Assembly (NCBI RefSeq): GCF_035222275.1
Contig: NC_085881.1
Span: forward strand, 372,001 to 436,000
Reading direction: 5' to 3'
DNA: 64,000 bases
Origin: Podospora bellae-mahoneyi
Taxonomy: Eukaryota; Ascomycota; Sordariomycetes; Sordariales; Podosporaceae
Below, piece by piece: positions 1 to 11,081 of the stretch. The stretch's first letter is position 1, and each line of letters opens with the position of its first letter. The notes under the pieces are model-generated. The model saw nothing but the letters and a program-made list of their open reading frames with translations, did no database searches and was not told where the DNA came from. A program made the translations under genes and the position numbers.

Positions 1-3000
1 AAACAACGGCCGGCAACACCAGTTCGTCAACACGACATCCTTCTCCGCCGAGGTCTTCCCCGGCGTGTCTCTCGGCAACGGAAGTGATGGAAATGGCATC
101 CTGCTTGGCCCTCTAGTTGTCAACTCCAGCTTTGCCCTGGTTTCCATCACCGTTCCCGTTCGCCAGAACGACCAGCCCCGTTATATATTGGGATACATGA
201 CACTCGTTGCCACTGCGAATACCTTGATAGATGTTCAGAGGTCTCGGGAAGGGCTGGGTCGCACGGGAGTGGTCCTTTTCATGGGCTCTACGAACCCTTG
301 GAATCACTTTGAGAGGCGGGTAGCGGCATCGAATGAAACATGGCAACCGCCGCCGGACGAGTTCTCCAAAGAAGATATACACTTCCTCCTCCCACCCCAT
401 CCGCCAGAGGATCAGGATGATCGTCATGACCAACACAGTTATGAGTCGGGAAACTTTGGCACTCCTTTCCCCGTAACTTCTTATCCCATGGTTCACGACG
501 TCTTCCGCAAGCAAAACCTTGAGCATCCCAACTATGCAATCAGCGACCTGACTACTACCAACGAACAAGGGCACTCGGTGGCGGTGGGTGCTGCCCGACC
601 GCAAACATCACTGGTGTCATGGGCTGTGGTGGTGGAACAAGATGCAAATGAGGCTTTTGAACCCATTCACACCCTCAGGAGCATCCTCTTGGCCTGTGTG
701 TTTGGCACCTTGGGACTTGTGCTGCTCCTGATCTTCCCTTGCGCCCATCTCAGTGTTATGCCTATTTTGAGGCTCAAGTCTGCCACAGAGAAGTCGATCG
801 CCCCGCCAGGTTACGAGGATGAAGACAGCGACTCATATGACGAAGAAAACCCCAGCTCGGGGGGCACAACTTCCGGGCGGCTATCCGAAAAAACGATCGT
901 GGGCAAGATTCGCCGTCACATCCGCAGACGCAGACGAGCCAAGGCTCGGCAGGGCATTTCGAATGAACCCACTCGTCGACAGTTCAAGATACCAGCACGT
1001 GTGGAGGACCGCAAGCACTTTGTGACGGACGAGCTGACGGAGCTTACGCAAACATTCAACGAAATGACGGATGAACTTCTGAAGCAATACACCTCGCTGG
1101 ACGAGAAAGTGGCCGAACGGACCAGGGAGCTCGAGATCAGCAAGAAGGCTGCCGAGGCTGCAAACGAGAGCAAGACCCTGTTTATCGCCAACATCTCGCA
1201 CGAGCTCAAGACACCGTTGAATGGAATTATGGGCATGTGTGCAGTTTGCATGGAGGAAGACGACATCGTTCGCATCAAGCAATCACTCAAAACGCTCTAC
1301 AAATCGGGAGATTTGCTGCTCCATCTGCTTGAGGACTTGCTCAGTTTCTCCAAGAACCAAATTGGGCAACAAGTCAGCCTTGAAGAGCGGGATTTCCGGT
1401 TGGGTGAGGTTCGATCACAGATGCTTGCCATTTTTGACAAGCAAGTCCGGGAGAACAAGGTCAGCTTTGCTGTTAACTTTGTCGGCACCGAATACATCGA
1501 CGGAAACCCAAGTCCAGAACGGACAAGCATCGACAAACGGCTTCCTGCTCTGGGCCCCCCTGGTGTCGGCAGGTTGAAGGATATGTGTCTCTGGGGAGAT
1601 CAGCATCGTATCTTGCAAGTCATCATTAACCTGGTGAGCAACAGCTTGAAGTTCACGCCAGCAGGAGGCAAGGTTGAGCTCAGGATCAGGTGTCTTGGTG
1701 AGATCGAGCAGCCAAGTGATGAGAGTAGGACATCGTCCTTCTCCAAAAATGGGTCCAACCGCCCGGGACGAACGCGTCATCGCATGGGTTCCGGGTCAAC
1801 ACATTCGGCCAGTTCCAAGGGCGGGCAGTCTCCAGCGTCACCACCACCAAAAACAGATGGCACGGCGCTCTCCATCAACCCCGTTGATCGAAAGGTTTCC
1901 ACCCACATTCAAATCAGAGAGCGCTCACCAACACCTCCACCGCCGAATGCAAGAACGTACATGTTCGAATTCGAAGTGGAAGACACAGGCCCTGGTATCC
2001 CCGAGCACATGCAGCAAAAGATCTTTGAGCCTTTCGTACAGGGCGACTTGGGCCTGAGTAAGAAGTATGGCGGCACCGGTCTGGGACTGAGCATCTGCTC
2101 GCAGCTGGCGACCATCATGGGCGGTAGTATCTCGCTGAAGAGTACTGTTGGTGTTGGTACGACGTTCACCATGCAGATACCACTCAAGTACATTAGAGAT
2201 CGGTAAGTCAACAAGCCTTTTTATTCATGGTGATGACGTGGTCATGGCTAATTGTTTCTCGTAGCGCTTCCAGTACAGCATCCAGTAGTATTGGGTCTCG
2301 TCCACAGAGCGTGTCTTCAGCAGACGGGCGCGCGGCTGCTGAGGCTGACCGGCGGAATTCGCTATCTAGAGCCTCCAACGACGTCCAGCCTCCGCCATCT
2401 ACCGTGCTCGATAAGCAACCCCGCCTAGTAGGCCTGAGACAGCCATTTTTTGCGACAAATCTCACAGCCCGCCCTACTGCGGAGGATCAGTTGGCCGTGA
2501 TTGATCGCGCCATGGAAAACAAGCCACCTGAGCAAGGGAAGCTCCGCGTCCTCGTGGCCGATGACAACTCGACCAACATTGAAGTTGTCAGTCGAATGCT
2601 CAAGCTGGAGGATATCTACGATGTGACCATTGCCAAGGACGGGCAAGAAGCATATGATCTTGTCAAAGCCAACATGGAGAACAACCAGCGCTTCGATGTC
2701 ATTTTCATGGACATTCAAATGCCAAATCTCGATGGTCTCCAGTCCACTCGATTGATCCGAAAGATGGGTTACTCTGCTCCCATTGTTGCTCTGACCGCAT
2801 TCTCCGAGGAGTCCAATGTCAAGGAGTGCATGGAATCGGGAATGGATGAGTTCCTGAGCAAGCCTATCCGACGGCCGGCATTGAAACAAGTGCTCAAGAA
2901 GTTTGCCACCATTGAGGAAGAGCCCGAGACATCAAGCTTGACGACAAAGAAAACCTCGCCAAACCAGACCCCGGCACAGACGCCAGGCCAAGAGAGCTCC

Positions 3001-3087
3001 GATCCCCTTGCTCTCACCAATGGAGACGCCGCTGCACCTAAGGCTAAGGGAACTGCCCATGGCCCTCGTATAAATGGTTCGGCCTGA
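1..3087 (+). CDS. SLN1: SLN1-type hybrid histidine kinase (5' end outside window)
   Basis: Membrane osmosensor kinase that passes phosphate from His to Asp and on to an HPt protein upstream of the HOG MAP-kinase cascade (known for the family). Reading is open from base 2, so the N-terminus and first membrane segment lie upstream of the window. Exons 2-2202 and 2265-3087; the 62-nt intron is GTAAGT...TAG and restores the frame exactly. Seen in order: part of the extracellular sensor region, a hydrophobic membrane segment near nt 680-750, a HAMP-like coil, the H-box [11 protein letters not shown] (His codon 1199-1201), an N-box NLVSNSLKF, a Ser/Pro-rich insert of roughly 100 residues inside the ATPase domain, G1 and G2 boxes ([16 protein letters not shown]), then a receiver domain with [11 protein letters not shown] (Asp codon 2710-2712) and the Lys of LSKPIRR. 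The tail is Thr/Pro-rich. The membrane segment, HAMP and receiver order fits the Sln1 group rather than the cytosolic Nik1/Os-1 group. Confidence 0.93.
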
Positions 3088-4162
3088 ACTGGATCTTGAT
3101 CTCCCGCCTTTCGATACACTTTCTGTCATATCTCTTATAATCTGGCGGTTGCTTCTTGGACGAAGATATAATCAGCATACTATTTCGGTGCAAGGCATTT
3201 TCGGATTTCGGTCTTTTTTCTTCTTCGTTCTTCCGAGCAAGGCGTAGGGCGTTTGCTGTTTTTTTTCTCTTCTAGCACGATTCCAACGCCCAATCTGCTT
3301 TTTGGGCGGGTTTCTAGAATGCTCGGTGGGTTTGCCGTCTCTGCTGCTATGCTGGACGGGACGGGCTTGCCCGCCAGGATCTGCTATATCTATCTTCTTT
3401 GCTCTTTATTCTTTTCTTAAACCTTTCTCATTGAAGTGTAGGATTGGCCAAGAGCTTCTTGGGATGGGGTAGCTCGTGTATATGGGCCATATTTTTTTTT
3501 GGGTATCTAGTGTTGGACCGGCAAGGCAAGGGGAATAAAAAGGGTCAGTCGGGTTTTCTTTGTGCCAACGACCAACATAAAAACTGGTCAGGAGCAAAAA
3601 CGAGAGAAGATGCAGAGGTACATAGTAATTTTTCTTGTCAATTTGTTGATGGGATGGGTGGCCGCGGTAGGCAGAGGTTGCTTATGAGGTTGGAAGGGTG
3701 TGGTTAGTTTGCAAATATAGGAGCTGTTCTTGTCTTGAGAGTCATAACTTTATGTCTGAAATTTGTGAATACATGTTTTGGTATGTCAGGGCCTAAGGGG
3801 GTCTCATTTCAAAAAGGGGAGGGATTCAGGGGTAGGTCCATATTCACCTCTACTATGACGCCAAATTGAGCAGCGGCCATTTAAAATTATTATCGTAATC
3901 ATACAAAAAAACACTTGCACTATCAGGACCCTAGGAGAAGGCACACTAATTTGCTGCCCAAACAACGCGACTGCTGAACCGTGCTCTCAGTCTCAAAACC
4001 AACGGCAAAGGCATTCGTTCAATGTGCTCAATCCGATCAAACTCCGTCAGACCAACCCGAACCAAACCAAAAGTTATCAACTCAAAATTCAGAATGAGTA
4101 CATCCTCTCATGGTATAACCTCTTCCTCCCCGTCTTCCCAAGACAAACTCAGACCTCCCCCC
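3088..4162. other. Intergenic, convergent 3' ends
   Basis: Lies between the stop codons of the SLN1-type and AIM24-type genes, so it should hold both 3' UTRs. T-rich stretches follow the kinase stop. I see no credible coding region or RNA gene. Confidence 0.6.
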
Positions 4163-5610
4163 CTAAGCATGGCCGTTCTGTTGTCCAGTCATGTAAGCAC
4201 TGAATGATCTCTGTTGCTATTGTCAGTCACGCAGTCCTTTGTCAGGAGAAGAGGTCTGATTGAAAAAAGAAAACATACCGCGTTTCTGGTCTGGATAAAC
4301 ACCGTCCCTGGGCCGGTGAACTTGCAGACGAGACCTTCACCAGACGCAAAGCCCGAAATGATGCCTCCCGAGGTGACCCGCTCCATGATGTACTTGACGT
4401 TCCAGGCGACCAAGTGGCCGTTGTCCACAATGTATTTCTCGCCTTCGGCCAGCTGTTTTCATGACATTAGCATTCCGGAATGTTTATTATCAAGACTGGG
4501 CGGGAGAAAAAAACAAAACTCACGTCTTTCCGGATAATGGCACCAAAGCTCGTCAGCCACAACAGGCCCGTCCCACTAATCTTGTACACCCAGAGCCCCT
4601 CCCCGCTAAACATGGCCTTCCCCAGCCCCTGCCTCTTGTAGTCCTTGATCACATGCTGCGTGCTGGCGAGATACCCATCGTGGCTCACCGACCACGACTC
4701 GTTCCCGGTCAGCCTCAAGCTCGTGATGTCGCCCAGCATTGGCGGCGCGAGCAGCAGCTCTCCGGGACCGGTGTAGTGTGACTGGCTCATCTCGCCGCCC
4801 GCCACCAGCTTCTTCATGCTGAACTTGTAGGAGCCTTTGAGCTGGATAGACGGGGACATGGCAATCATGGCTCCGGGTCTCGCCTCAAAGGGGCAGCCAA
4901 TGGCAAGCTGGATTGTGAGGACGGTATTGCAGTCGCGGTGGCTGATGCGGTAGGAACCACCGTTGAAGGTGCCCACGTCGTCTACTACTGTGGAGGTAGC
5001 ACCGACGAACTGGCCAGCGGCTGGGGCGCCGAGCAGGGTGCTGGCTACTGAGGAGGGATCCATGGTTACGGGTTGCTGTTGCTGTTGCTGTTGCTGCTTC
5101 TCGGCTGGATAAGAGGCATCCTTGTCTTCTGTGGGATATGAAGGAGGCGGCGCGAACTGTTGTGGCTGCTGCTGCTGCTGGGATGTCTGTGATTGACTGC
5201 GTGCGTGTGTGGGCAGCGCAGCGTGTTGCGCCGGCGAGGGGGCTTGGGGTGGTGGTGAGAATTGTGGCTGCTGGGGAGGAGGAGGGTACTGCTGGGGTGA
5301 AGAGGCAGCAGGGGGTGGTGTGGCAGCAGCTTGAGGAGGAGGAGGGTAATTTCTACCCTGAGAGCTGCTTGGGGGAGCTGGGTAGGAGAACTTGGTCTGA
5401 GTCGGGGGAGCTGACATCGGTGGAGGCGGGTAGCTCTTCTGTGCTGGATAGGTCAAAAGCTATTAGCATATGGAATTCTCTCTACTGAGGATGTAAACAG
5501 TCCATCGTACCTCCAGCACCGGCCGATCCGGGAGGGGCTATTCTGGTCAGCGCATCCAGTTGCCAGAGTTGAGTTAAGCAATAAAACTCACGAGGATAAT
5601 AGCCGGACAT
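4163..5610 (-). CDS. AIM24: AIM24-family protein with proline/glutamine-rich N-terminus
   Basis: Five-exon model, 395 aa: 5610-5592, 5537-5511, 5443-4524, 4452-4279, 4210-4163. Two tiny 5' exons (19 and 27 nt) encode [15 protein letters not shown] and were recovered because all phases fit. Residues about 1-150 are low-complexity (YPPPP repeats, two Gln runs). The rest is the beta-rich AIM24/DUF124 fold: [56 protein letters not shown], ending [14 protein letters not shown]. Yeast Aim24 is mitochondrial and supports inner-membrane organisation, but this protein has a proline-rich tail instead of an obvious targeting peptide and may be a cytosolic paralogue. Which branch it belongs to is inference; the family call is firm. 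It is divergent from the Nat2-like gene. Confidence 0.88.
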
Positions 5611-6885
5611 GCTGTAGAACTCACGGATACACTGAGGGTATGATGATGCGCTTTCTCTTCTTCTATTCCAACACTGTTAGCATTGCGCAGCAAATCATGC
5701 ACCCTTCATATCATGGATCCAGACCTACACCCCGCACTTACAAGTTTCCCCGCGTTGATATCACAAGGAACTCACTTTGGTGACAGGTCCTGGGTATCAC
5801 TGTTTTTATTTGAAGAAGATGAAGAAGAAGAATGTAGCCTCACGAACAGACAAAAAAGAGGAACAGGAACGGGGAAGAGGTCAACCCGAGGCAGCTTTTG
5901 AAGGGCCGCGCAACGAACGACCCGCAGCCGCCTCCCCCATGCTTTTGCAACTTGTCGAGGCTGCCCACCACAGCGGCATTCGAGGGGGGAAAATGGCTGA
6001 CGATCCAATCAGACAGCTTCACCTACCGTGGGCAGGCGCGGGGAGCTCATGGATGAGGGCGCTTAGATGGATGAGTGCGAGCAGACTGAGCTGTTGATTG
6101 GCCGGCCAAGCATAGGGGTCGTACCAGTGCATTCTTCATCAGCATCCAGCCATCTGGGCGTCGATTCGGAATTGATTGCATGGTGCATCTTTAGGGTATC
6201 TTCCATGTCGTTGGCGGTCTCGGGGTTTTTATAGATCCTGTCATTCTACACGACAATGGAGCCCTTGAGAGTTGTCACTTCATCCAAAGTCAATGCATGG
6301 GTATAAGTGAGGTGTCACAGGCCTTGGCAATCGCAGCTGACAGCGGCTGGCACCCCAAGGCACCCTTCCAGAAAAAGGTCCAGACCATTCCCCCAACGGC
6401 CCGGTGAAATCTCCGCTTACAGATAATTGTCCAATTAGAACGCACCAGATCCGAACATGATTGCATCACTGCGCATGTGCCAAAGCGGGAGAAGCTTCGT
6501 CGGGAGCCCGGAGCTATCCTGACGAGGGAAAAAAAACATCCAACGTCCGGAACTCACTCAGCACACATCCCGATCCCGATCCACATCGAACCACTCCGCC
6601 GACCGTCCCCCGGTGACCCGCTCGGTGATCAACAAATCAACAACAACAACAACGACAGTTCGAGCCTTGAAAAGGAACGCCCAGCTGTTGACCCTTCCTC
6701 AGTCAGCCGAGAGGGAGCCCGTGACGACGCTCTTCGCCGCGCCTTAGCTCGGCGTTAACGGAGAGACAACAACCCCGCCAGCGCAAGGAACCTTCGGTGA
6801 CGACTTTGTTAAAAGAGGTGAAAGGGCGAGGTGGACTGTAGACAGCATTCTTCAAACCGACACAATTTCGATTACTCACGCCGTC
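5611..6885. other. Divergent promoter region between AIM24-type and Nat2-like genes
   Basis: Shared upstream region of two divergently transcribed genes. It holds short GAA-rich (about 5812-5833) and CAA-rich (about 6638-6655) tracts and two CCAAT pentamers in opposite orientation, listed separately. Open frames here have no coding character. Confidence 0.5.
6005..6101. promoter_or_regulatory. Pair of inverted CCAAT pentamers
   Basis: CCAAT at 6005-6009 and ATTGG at 6097-6101, in opposite orientation about 90 bp apart, in the divergent promoter. CCAAT is bound by the Hap2/3/5 complex in fungi, a regulator of mitochondrial genes. Single pentamers are common by chance, so function is only suggested. 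Confidence 0.25.
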
Positions 6886-7832
6886 ATGTTACGAACAGCC
6901 TTCGGGACGCTCGAGGCCCTTGTGGAGCGGAGCGCCTTGTCCATTACCAGAAATACCACAGGGAGACAGTTTTGGACGAAACGGATATCGGCCAATACAA
7001 CCAACGGACTACCATGGCATTGGAGGGCGAGGTTGTCACAGCTTAGACAGGCTTCACCAACCAAGCCCGCCTCGAACAAGAGCCCCTCGAAAGCCATCCC
7101 GCGCCAACAACTCAAAAACTCTTTTTTCACATCACGGCGGAATTTTCACTCTTCCAAAGCGAGGCGGGGGGATTCTGAGTCGGCCAAGAATGGGACTAAG
7201 ACCACTGGGTCGCTGAGCCTGCGCGCTAGGTTGAAGAAGCTATCGAGAGAGTACGGTTGGACGGCCATGGGTATCTACGTGGCTTTGTCTGTCTTGGACT
7301 TTCCCTTCTGCTTTCTGTTGGTGCGGACTGTGGGCACGGAGAGGATAGGTAGGAGCTACCCCAGTGTAGTATATACTGCTGGGACAATCAAAGCTGACTG
7401 GTGGCCTTGGCGTTGAACAGCTCATGTCGAAGAAGTAGTGGTGTCGAATGCAAAAAAGGTGATTCCGGAGCGAGTTCAGAATCGATGGAACGAGTATCGC
7501 AAGTCTTTGAAGGAAGCAAAGCAAGAGCTCACTGGCAAGGCTGATGCCGAAGTGGTGGGCCATGGCGTAGCCGAAGCGGAGGAAGCAAACAAGGGAGAGG
7601 GAGCCAGTAAGTTCATGCGGTGCTTTTATGCCATGTCACGACACGTAACCTAACATTTCGTCTAGGCTTGGCAACCCAGCTCGCGCTGGCTTATGCTATT
7701 CACAAAAGCTTCATCTTCTTCCGCATTCCCTTGACAGCAGCTATCACTCCCAAGATCGTAAAGACCCTTCGGGGTTGGGGCTGGCAAATCGGCAAGCGCC
7801 CGGTCAGGCCACACAGAAAGGCATCTGACTAG
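6886..7832 (+). CDS. FAM210/Nat2-like mitochondrial membrane protein (DUF1279)
   Basis: Exons 6886-7348, 7421-7606, 7666-7832; 271 aa. The first about 90 residues are rich in Arg, Ser and Thr with few acidic residues and include RRNFHSSKARRG, typical of a mitochondrial presequence. A DUF1279 domain follows: LKKLSREYGWTAMGIY, a hydrophobic helix (SVLDFPFCFLLVRTVG), a charged central part (AEVVGHGVAEAEEANKG), and a second hydrophobic stretch, LALAYAIHKSFIFFRIP, with a basic end (GWGWQIGKRPVRPHRK). Yeast Nat2 carries an old label as an N-acetyltransferase, but animal FAM210 proteins are mitochondrial membrane proteins linked to mitochondrial translation; no acetyltransferase motif is visible here. 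Both introns fit in phase 1. Family call is good, biochemical role open. Confidence 0.87.
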
Positions 7833-9920
7833 GACCTCGAGTAGGCTCTGTGGTCTCTGGACCAAGCGGTTGCTAGTGCCTGCGACAACTGTATGGCGAC
7901 ATATAGCGTTTGAGTATGGTATATCTAAGCCGCATTTTGTGTAGAGAAATCTCTCCCTCATAGAATATGTAACATCACCTCTGTTCCACTTATCGTCTCC
8001 TTTTGTTTGACCCGGGATATCGTGGATGTCTCGATCATAATATATGGGGAGGGGGGGGGCGGGCGTCAAAGTTTAGCGCAGATCCCCCCTGAGTCCTGTC
8101 CAACATGGAACTGCGGCACAATTCCGCAAAACACGGACTTTTAGCTTTCTCTCTCGTTCGAAACGCAAAGCAATTCCGGGTCGCCGAGGCAAGCGATGTT
8201 AGTGCGCGCGGGCTGCCTCCTGTTAGTTCTCCGAGTCGACGTCGGAGCATGTCGTCAGAGCCGCAGCAAGCAACTAGTCCTGTCAAATGGGTAACGATGT
8301 GGGATGAAATGTCTGGAGGCGGTGACAACTTCGCATGGCATGGTCATGGGAACCCTGTGCATTAGTGCAGAGGTCAGAATAAGGTTTACGCTACTGGGCA
8401 ACGTTCGTACAGGGACCAATCACCTCTGCTTCTCTGGACGGACTTTCATGGTTTCCTGGTTTTAAATCACGCCTCGCGCTGTCATTTGCTCTCGTGGCGG
8501 TTAACGGGAAACCCCTCCCGCATCGTCTGGAGACCGGGTGGTCCCTACGGGAGAGGTACGAGGTAGCAGAGCGAGGCATAGCCATGGCCCAGTGACAGGG
8601 ACTTACTCACCAGGGATGGACCGTACCGAGGCTCTGGCATTGGAAGAGTGGTTGACGGCATCATCATCATTACAAATCGAGGGACACTTTAACCTTTGCC
8701 CTGTGGTGAGAAATCTAACGCCTACAGGAGGCAGCCCGTCTCCATGATCAAGCCCCCTCCCTGGAGCTTTCACAGTCAGGTGAATCAGCCAGGATACCCT
8801 ACCCTAGGTCTGCGCTGGGTTCGAGAATAAGGTCCGATGGTTGCGGGATCTTGCCTTGATATCTGCTTTCCAGGTCCCCGAGAAGTCCCCGACTACCCCC
8901 TTTCTCATCGTGCTCCACGATTCATCGCTTGGGCCCTCAGCTACGTATCGCTCGCCCCCCATCCCACCACCCCTCCGAAAATACATATCTTGGCAGACGT
9001 TTGAAGTCTTGCGATCTTGACGTCGTCGTAGTTTGGCTTCTTTACGCTGTGAGTTTGGCAGATAGCATACTTTCTACAATCCTGAAACTTGGAGTGAATG
9101 CAAAAATATCACCATGAACTGGCCAGATATGGGAGACCAAGACTGGAACGATAACTATCTAGTCATCAGCATCCCGTCTCGAGCAATCTGACGTGCCAAA
9201 ATGGGATGAACGGCTGCCCATCCACGTGTGCTTCACTCGGATGAATGTTCCTTGCCAGGTGCTGGCTGGTGTGCTGAGTAGCTTGCCCAACGGCGTTTCT
9301 CAGACACCTATTAACACTTTACCTTGCCTTGGACGGAATCGGAAGCTGGCCGGTAGCTCGTGGCATTGGCCGAGGTTGCCTTACCTCCAAATCCCCGCCG
9401 CTGTCAGTTTACGAGACGCTCTATTTCTTGCTTTTCGGCCCTGCGGTACAAATACGTCCTCTCCTCTAGCTCATGAGTAGCGTTCTGCATGTCCTTCGGA
9501 CACGGAAAACGGGATGCATACCCACATGGTGGTGGCTGAGCAAAGCTGGTGTGCTTTGATCCACCCACGACTTGTACCTCACACGCTCCAACATGGATCT
9601 CGCTTGTGTTGCCATCCGATACAAGAAGGGAGGGTTCTCTTGCCAATCAATAGGAGGGAGGAGTCCAGCTCAACGATCACACTCCCTTGTTGGCAGCCAT
9701 ATGAATGACAAACGCCGAGGCACCACTCATCTCAAACAGATTCTGCCCACTTCTTTTGCTCACCCATACAAACCACTTCCTACCCGTCTTGCACCCCCAA
9801 AACCCACTAATCATGCTGTCCACACAGGAACACCAGATCCCACTGCCCACTTTATGCCCTTGTTGCCTCGCTGCCATATCACCACCGGATCTGACCACCA
9901 ACCTCCCTTCCCTTCATACA
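7833..9920. other. 2.1-kb gene-free interval
   Basis: Frames of 60-95 codons occur on both strands, but none shows family motifs, usable splice partners or a continuous coding bias. A G-rich run lies at 8046-8063. The last 200 bases before 9921 are rich in C and A and probably form the leader of the next gene. Confidence 0.5.
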
Positions 9921-10355
9921 ATGACCACCGATCAACAGTCAACTACAACCAACTCAATACCGTCACAGTCGCCCGCAATGGTCCCCTCCTCCCTCACGAC
10001 ACCACAAGAACAGTCCGCTTTGGCAGCCCTGCATGGGCTCACACCTGAACAAGAGCTGATCCTGCGCGAGAAAGTAACGCCTTCCTCGGTCATGTTCGCC
10101 TTGGAACTCGCTCGGGAAAGCGAGGAGGGGGCCATCGAACCAACGGTCGCGAAGCTCCTCACAGACGCCTTCAACAAAATCTGGAACAAAGTCGTGACCA
10201 GGCCTAATCTCTACCTCATGTCAGAACAAGAATTCGCCGTGTTCAATTATTTTCAGTCATTCTGGCCGGACAAGGAGATTGCGAGAAAGGCAGTAGCCAG
10301 GTTTTGGGACAACCCTTGGGCCTTTGCGACTCCCGCAGGCCAGCGCCGGTCATGA
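9921..10355 (+). CDS. Small uncharacterised protein, 144 aa
   Basis: I do not recognise the family. The same frame is open from about 9705, but the upstream part reads as untranslated leader (Pro/Thr/His-rich); ATG 9921 begins MTTDQQSTTTNS. After a Ser/Thr/Gln-rich start of about 40 residues, the protein becomes an amphipathic, probably all-helical segment: LTPEQELILREKVTP, VMFALELARESEEG, AKLLTDAFNKIWNKV, LMSEQEFAVFNYFQ, KEIARKAVARFWDNP. The helix periodicity and charged/aromatic pattern argue that it is real. No signal peptide, membrane helix or Cys/His cluster. A spliced C-terminal extension cannot be excluded. Confidence 0.6.
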   Translation: MTTDQQSTTTNSIPSQSPAMVPSSLTTPQEQSALAALHGLTPEQELILREKVTPSSVMFALELARESEEGAIEPTVAKLLTDAFNKIWNKVVTRPNLYLMSEQEFAVFNYFQSFWPDKEIARKAVARFWDNPWAFATPAGQRRS

Positions 10356-11081
10356 CGGGACTGGTCATGGTCTCCACTTTTGCCGTGCCGCGAAAAACCA
10401 CGTTCGGATCGAGGTCGGGGTCGGGGTCGGGGTCGGTCCTTGGGGGATCCACAAACCGGAATTGTGGAGCTCAACCGACGTCTTACAGAAACGAAGGCAA
10501 CGGCCTGAGTCAGGGCTGGCCTGATGGAACAAAAAGTCAGCTTTTCCAAATAATTTTCAAAACACGCGGTCCCTGGAGATTCACCGATAGCCTCTCACCC
10601 TCCAACTCACAAATCCAAGATGCGGTCGTTTGCCGGAACTACCCCTCCGCCAAGCCTTTTCCCCTTTTGATCGACTGCCTGCACCACGGAGCGGGGGAGG
10701 ACAACAGCCGATAACAAGCCAACGCCGGCTGCCACAGTTTCTGATGGCTGAATTGTGCCTTGATGTTTAATATACCCCTTATTATTTATTGTGCATGCCA
10801 TCTCGGGTGCGGAGCGCGGGGAATGGAAGGACAGCAAGTGGCGATGTGTTCTGAGGTTGCGCTTGGTTTATCAGGAGTTTGGGGAATGGACGAGGGAGTG
10901 TTGTACTTGGGGTAGATAGCACCGCATCTGTATTCACCTCTCTCTCTGCCTGGTTTACTGTTCTTTTCCCTTTTGTATACTTTTTATATTTGTGTTTGAA
11001 AGGTTTGCTGTCTGCTTGTAACAATACATTGATCTCAACTGACAAACCAAGGCCAACAACATTCCCCAACTGCGAAACTTG
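10356..11081. other. Intergenic, 3' of the small gene and promoter of PNGase A
   Basis: Contains the GGTCGG hexamer array listed separately, then C-rich and finally T-rich sequence ahead of the PNGase A start. No coding region recognised. Confidence 0.5.
10413..10436 (+). repeat. (GGTCGG)4 tandem hexamer, G-quadruplex-like
   Basis: Four perfect GGTCGG units, giving three GGGG runs plus flanking GG pairs separated by TC. It lies 58 nt after the stop of the small unknown gene, on its sense strand, so probably in its 3' UTR. Confidence 0.8.

Noticed and set aside
8800-8850. GGGTTCGAG resembling a tRNA B box
   Set aside because: Flanking bases do not pair into a T-arm and no A box or acceptor stem lies upstream.
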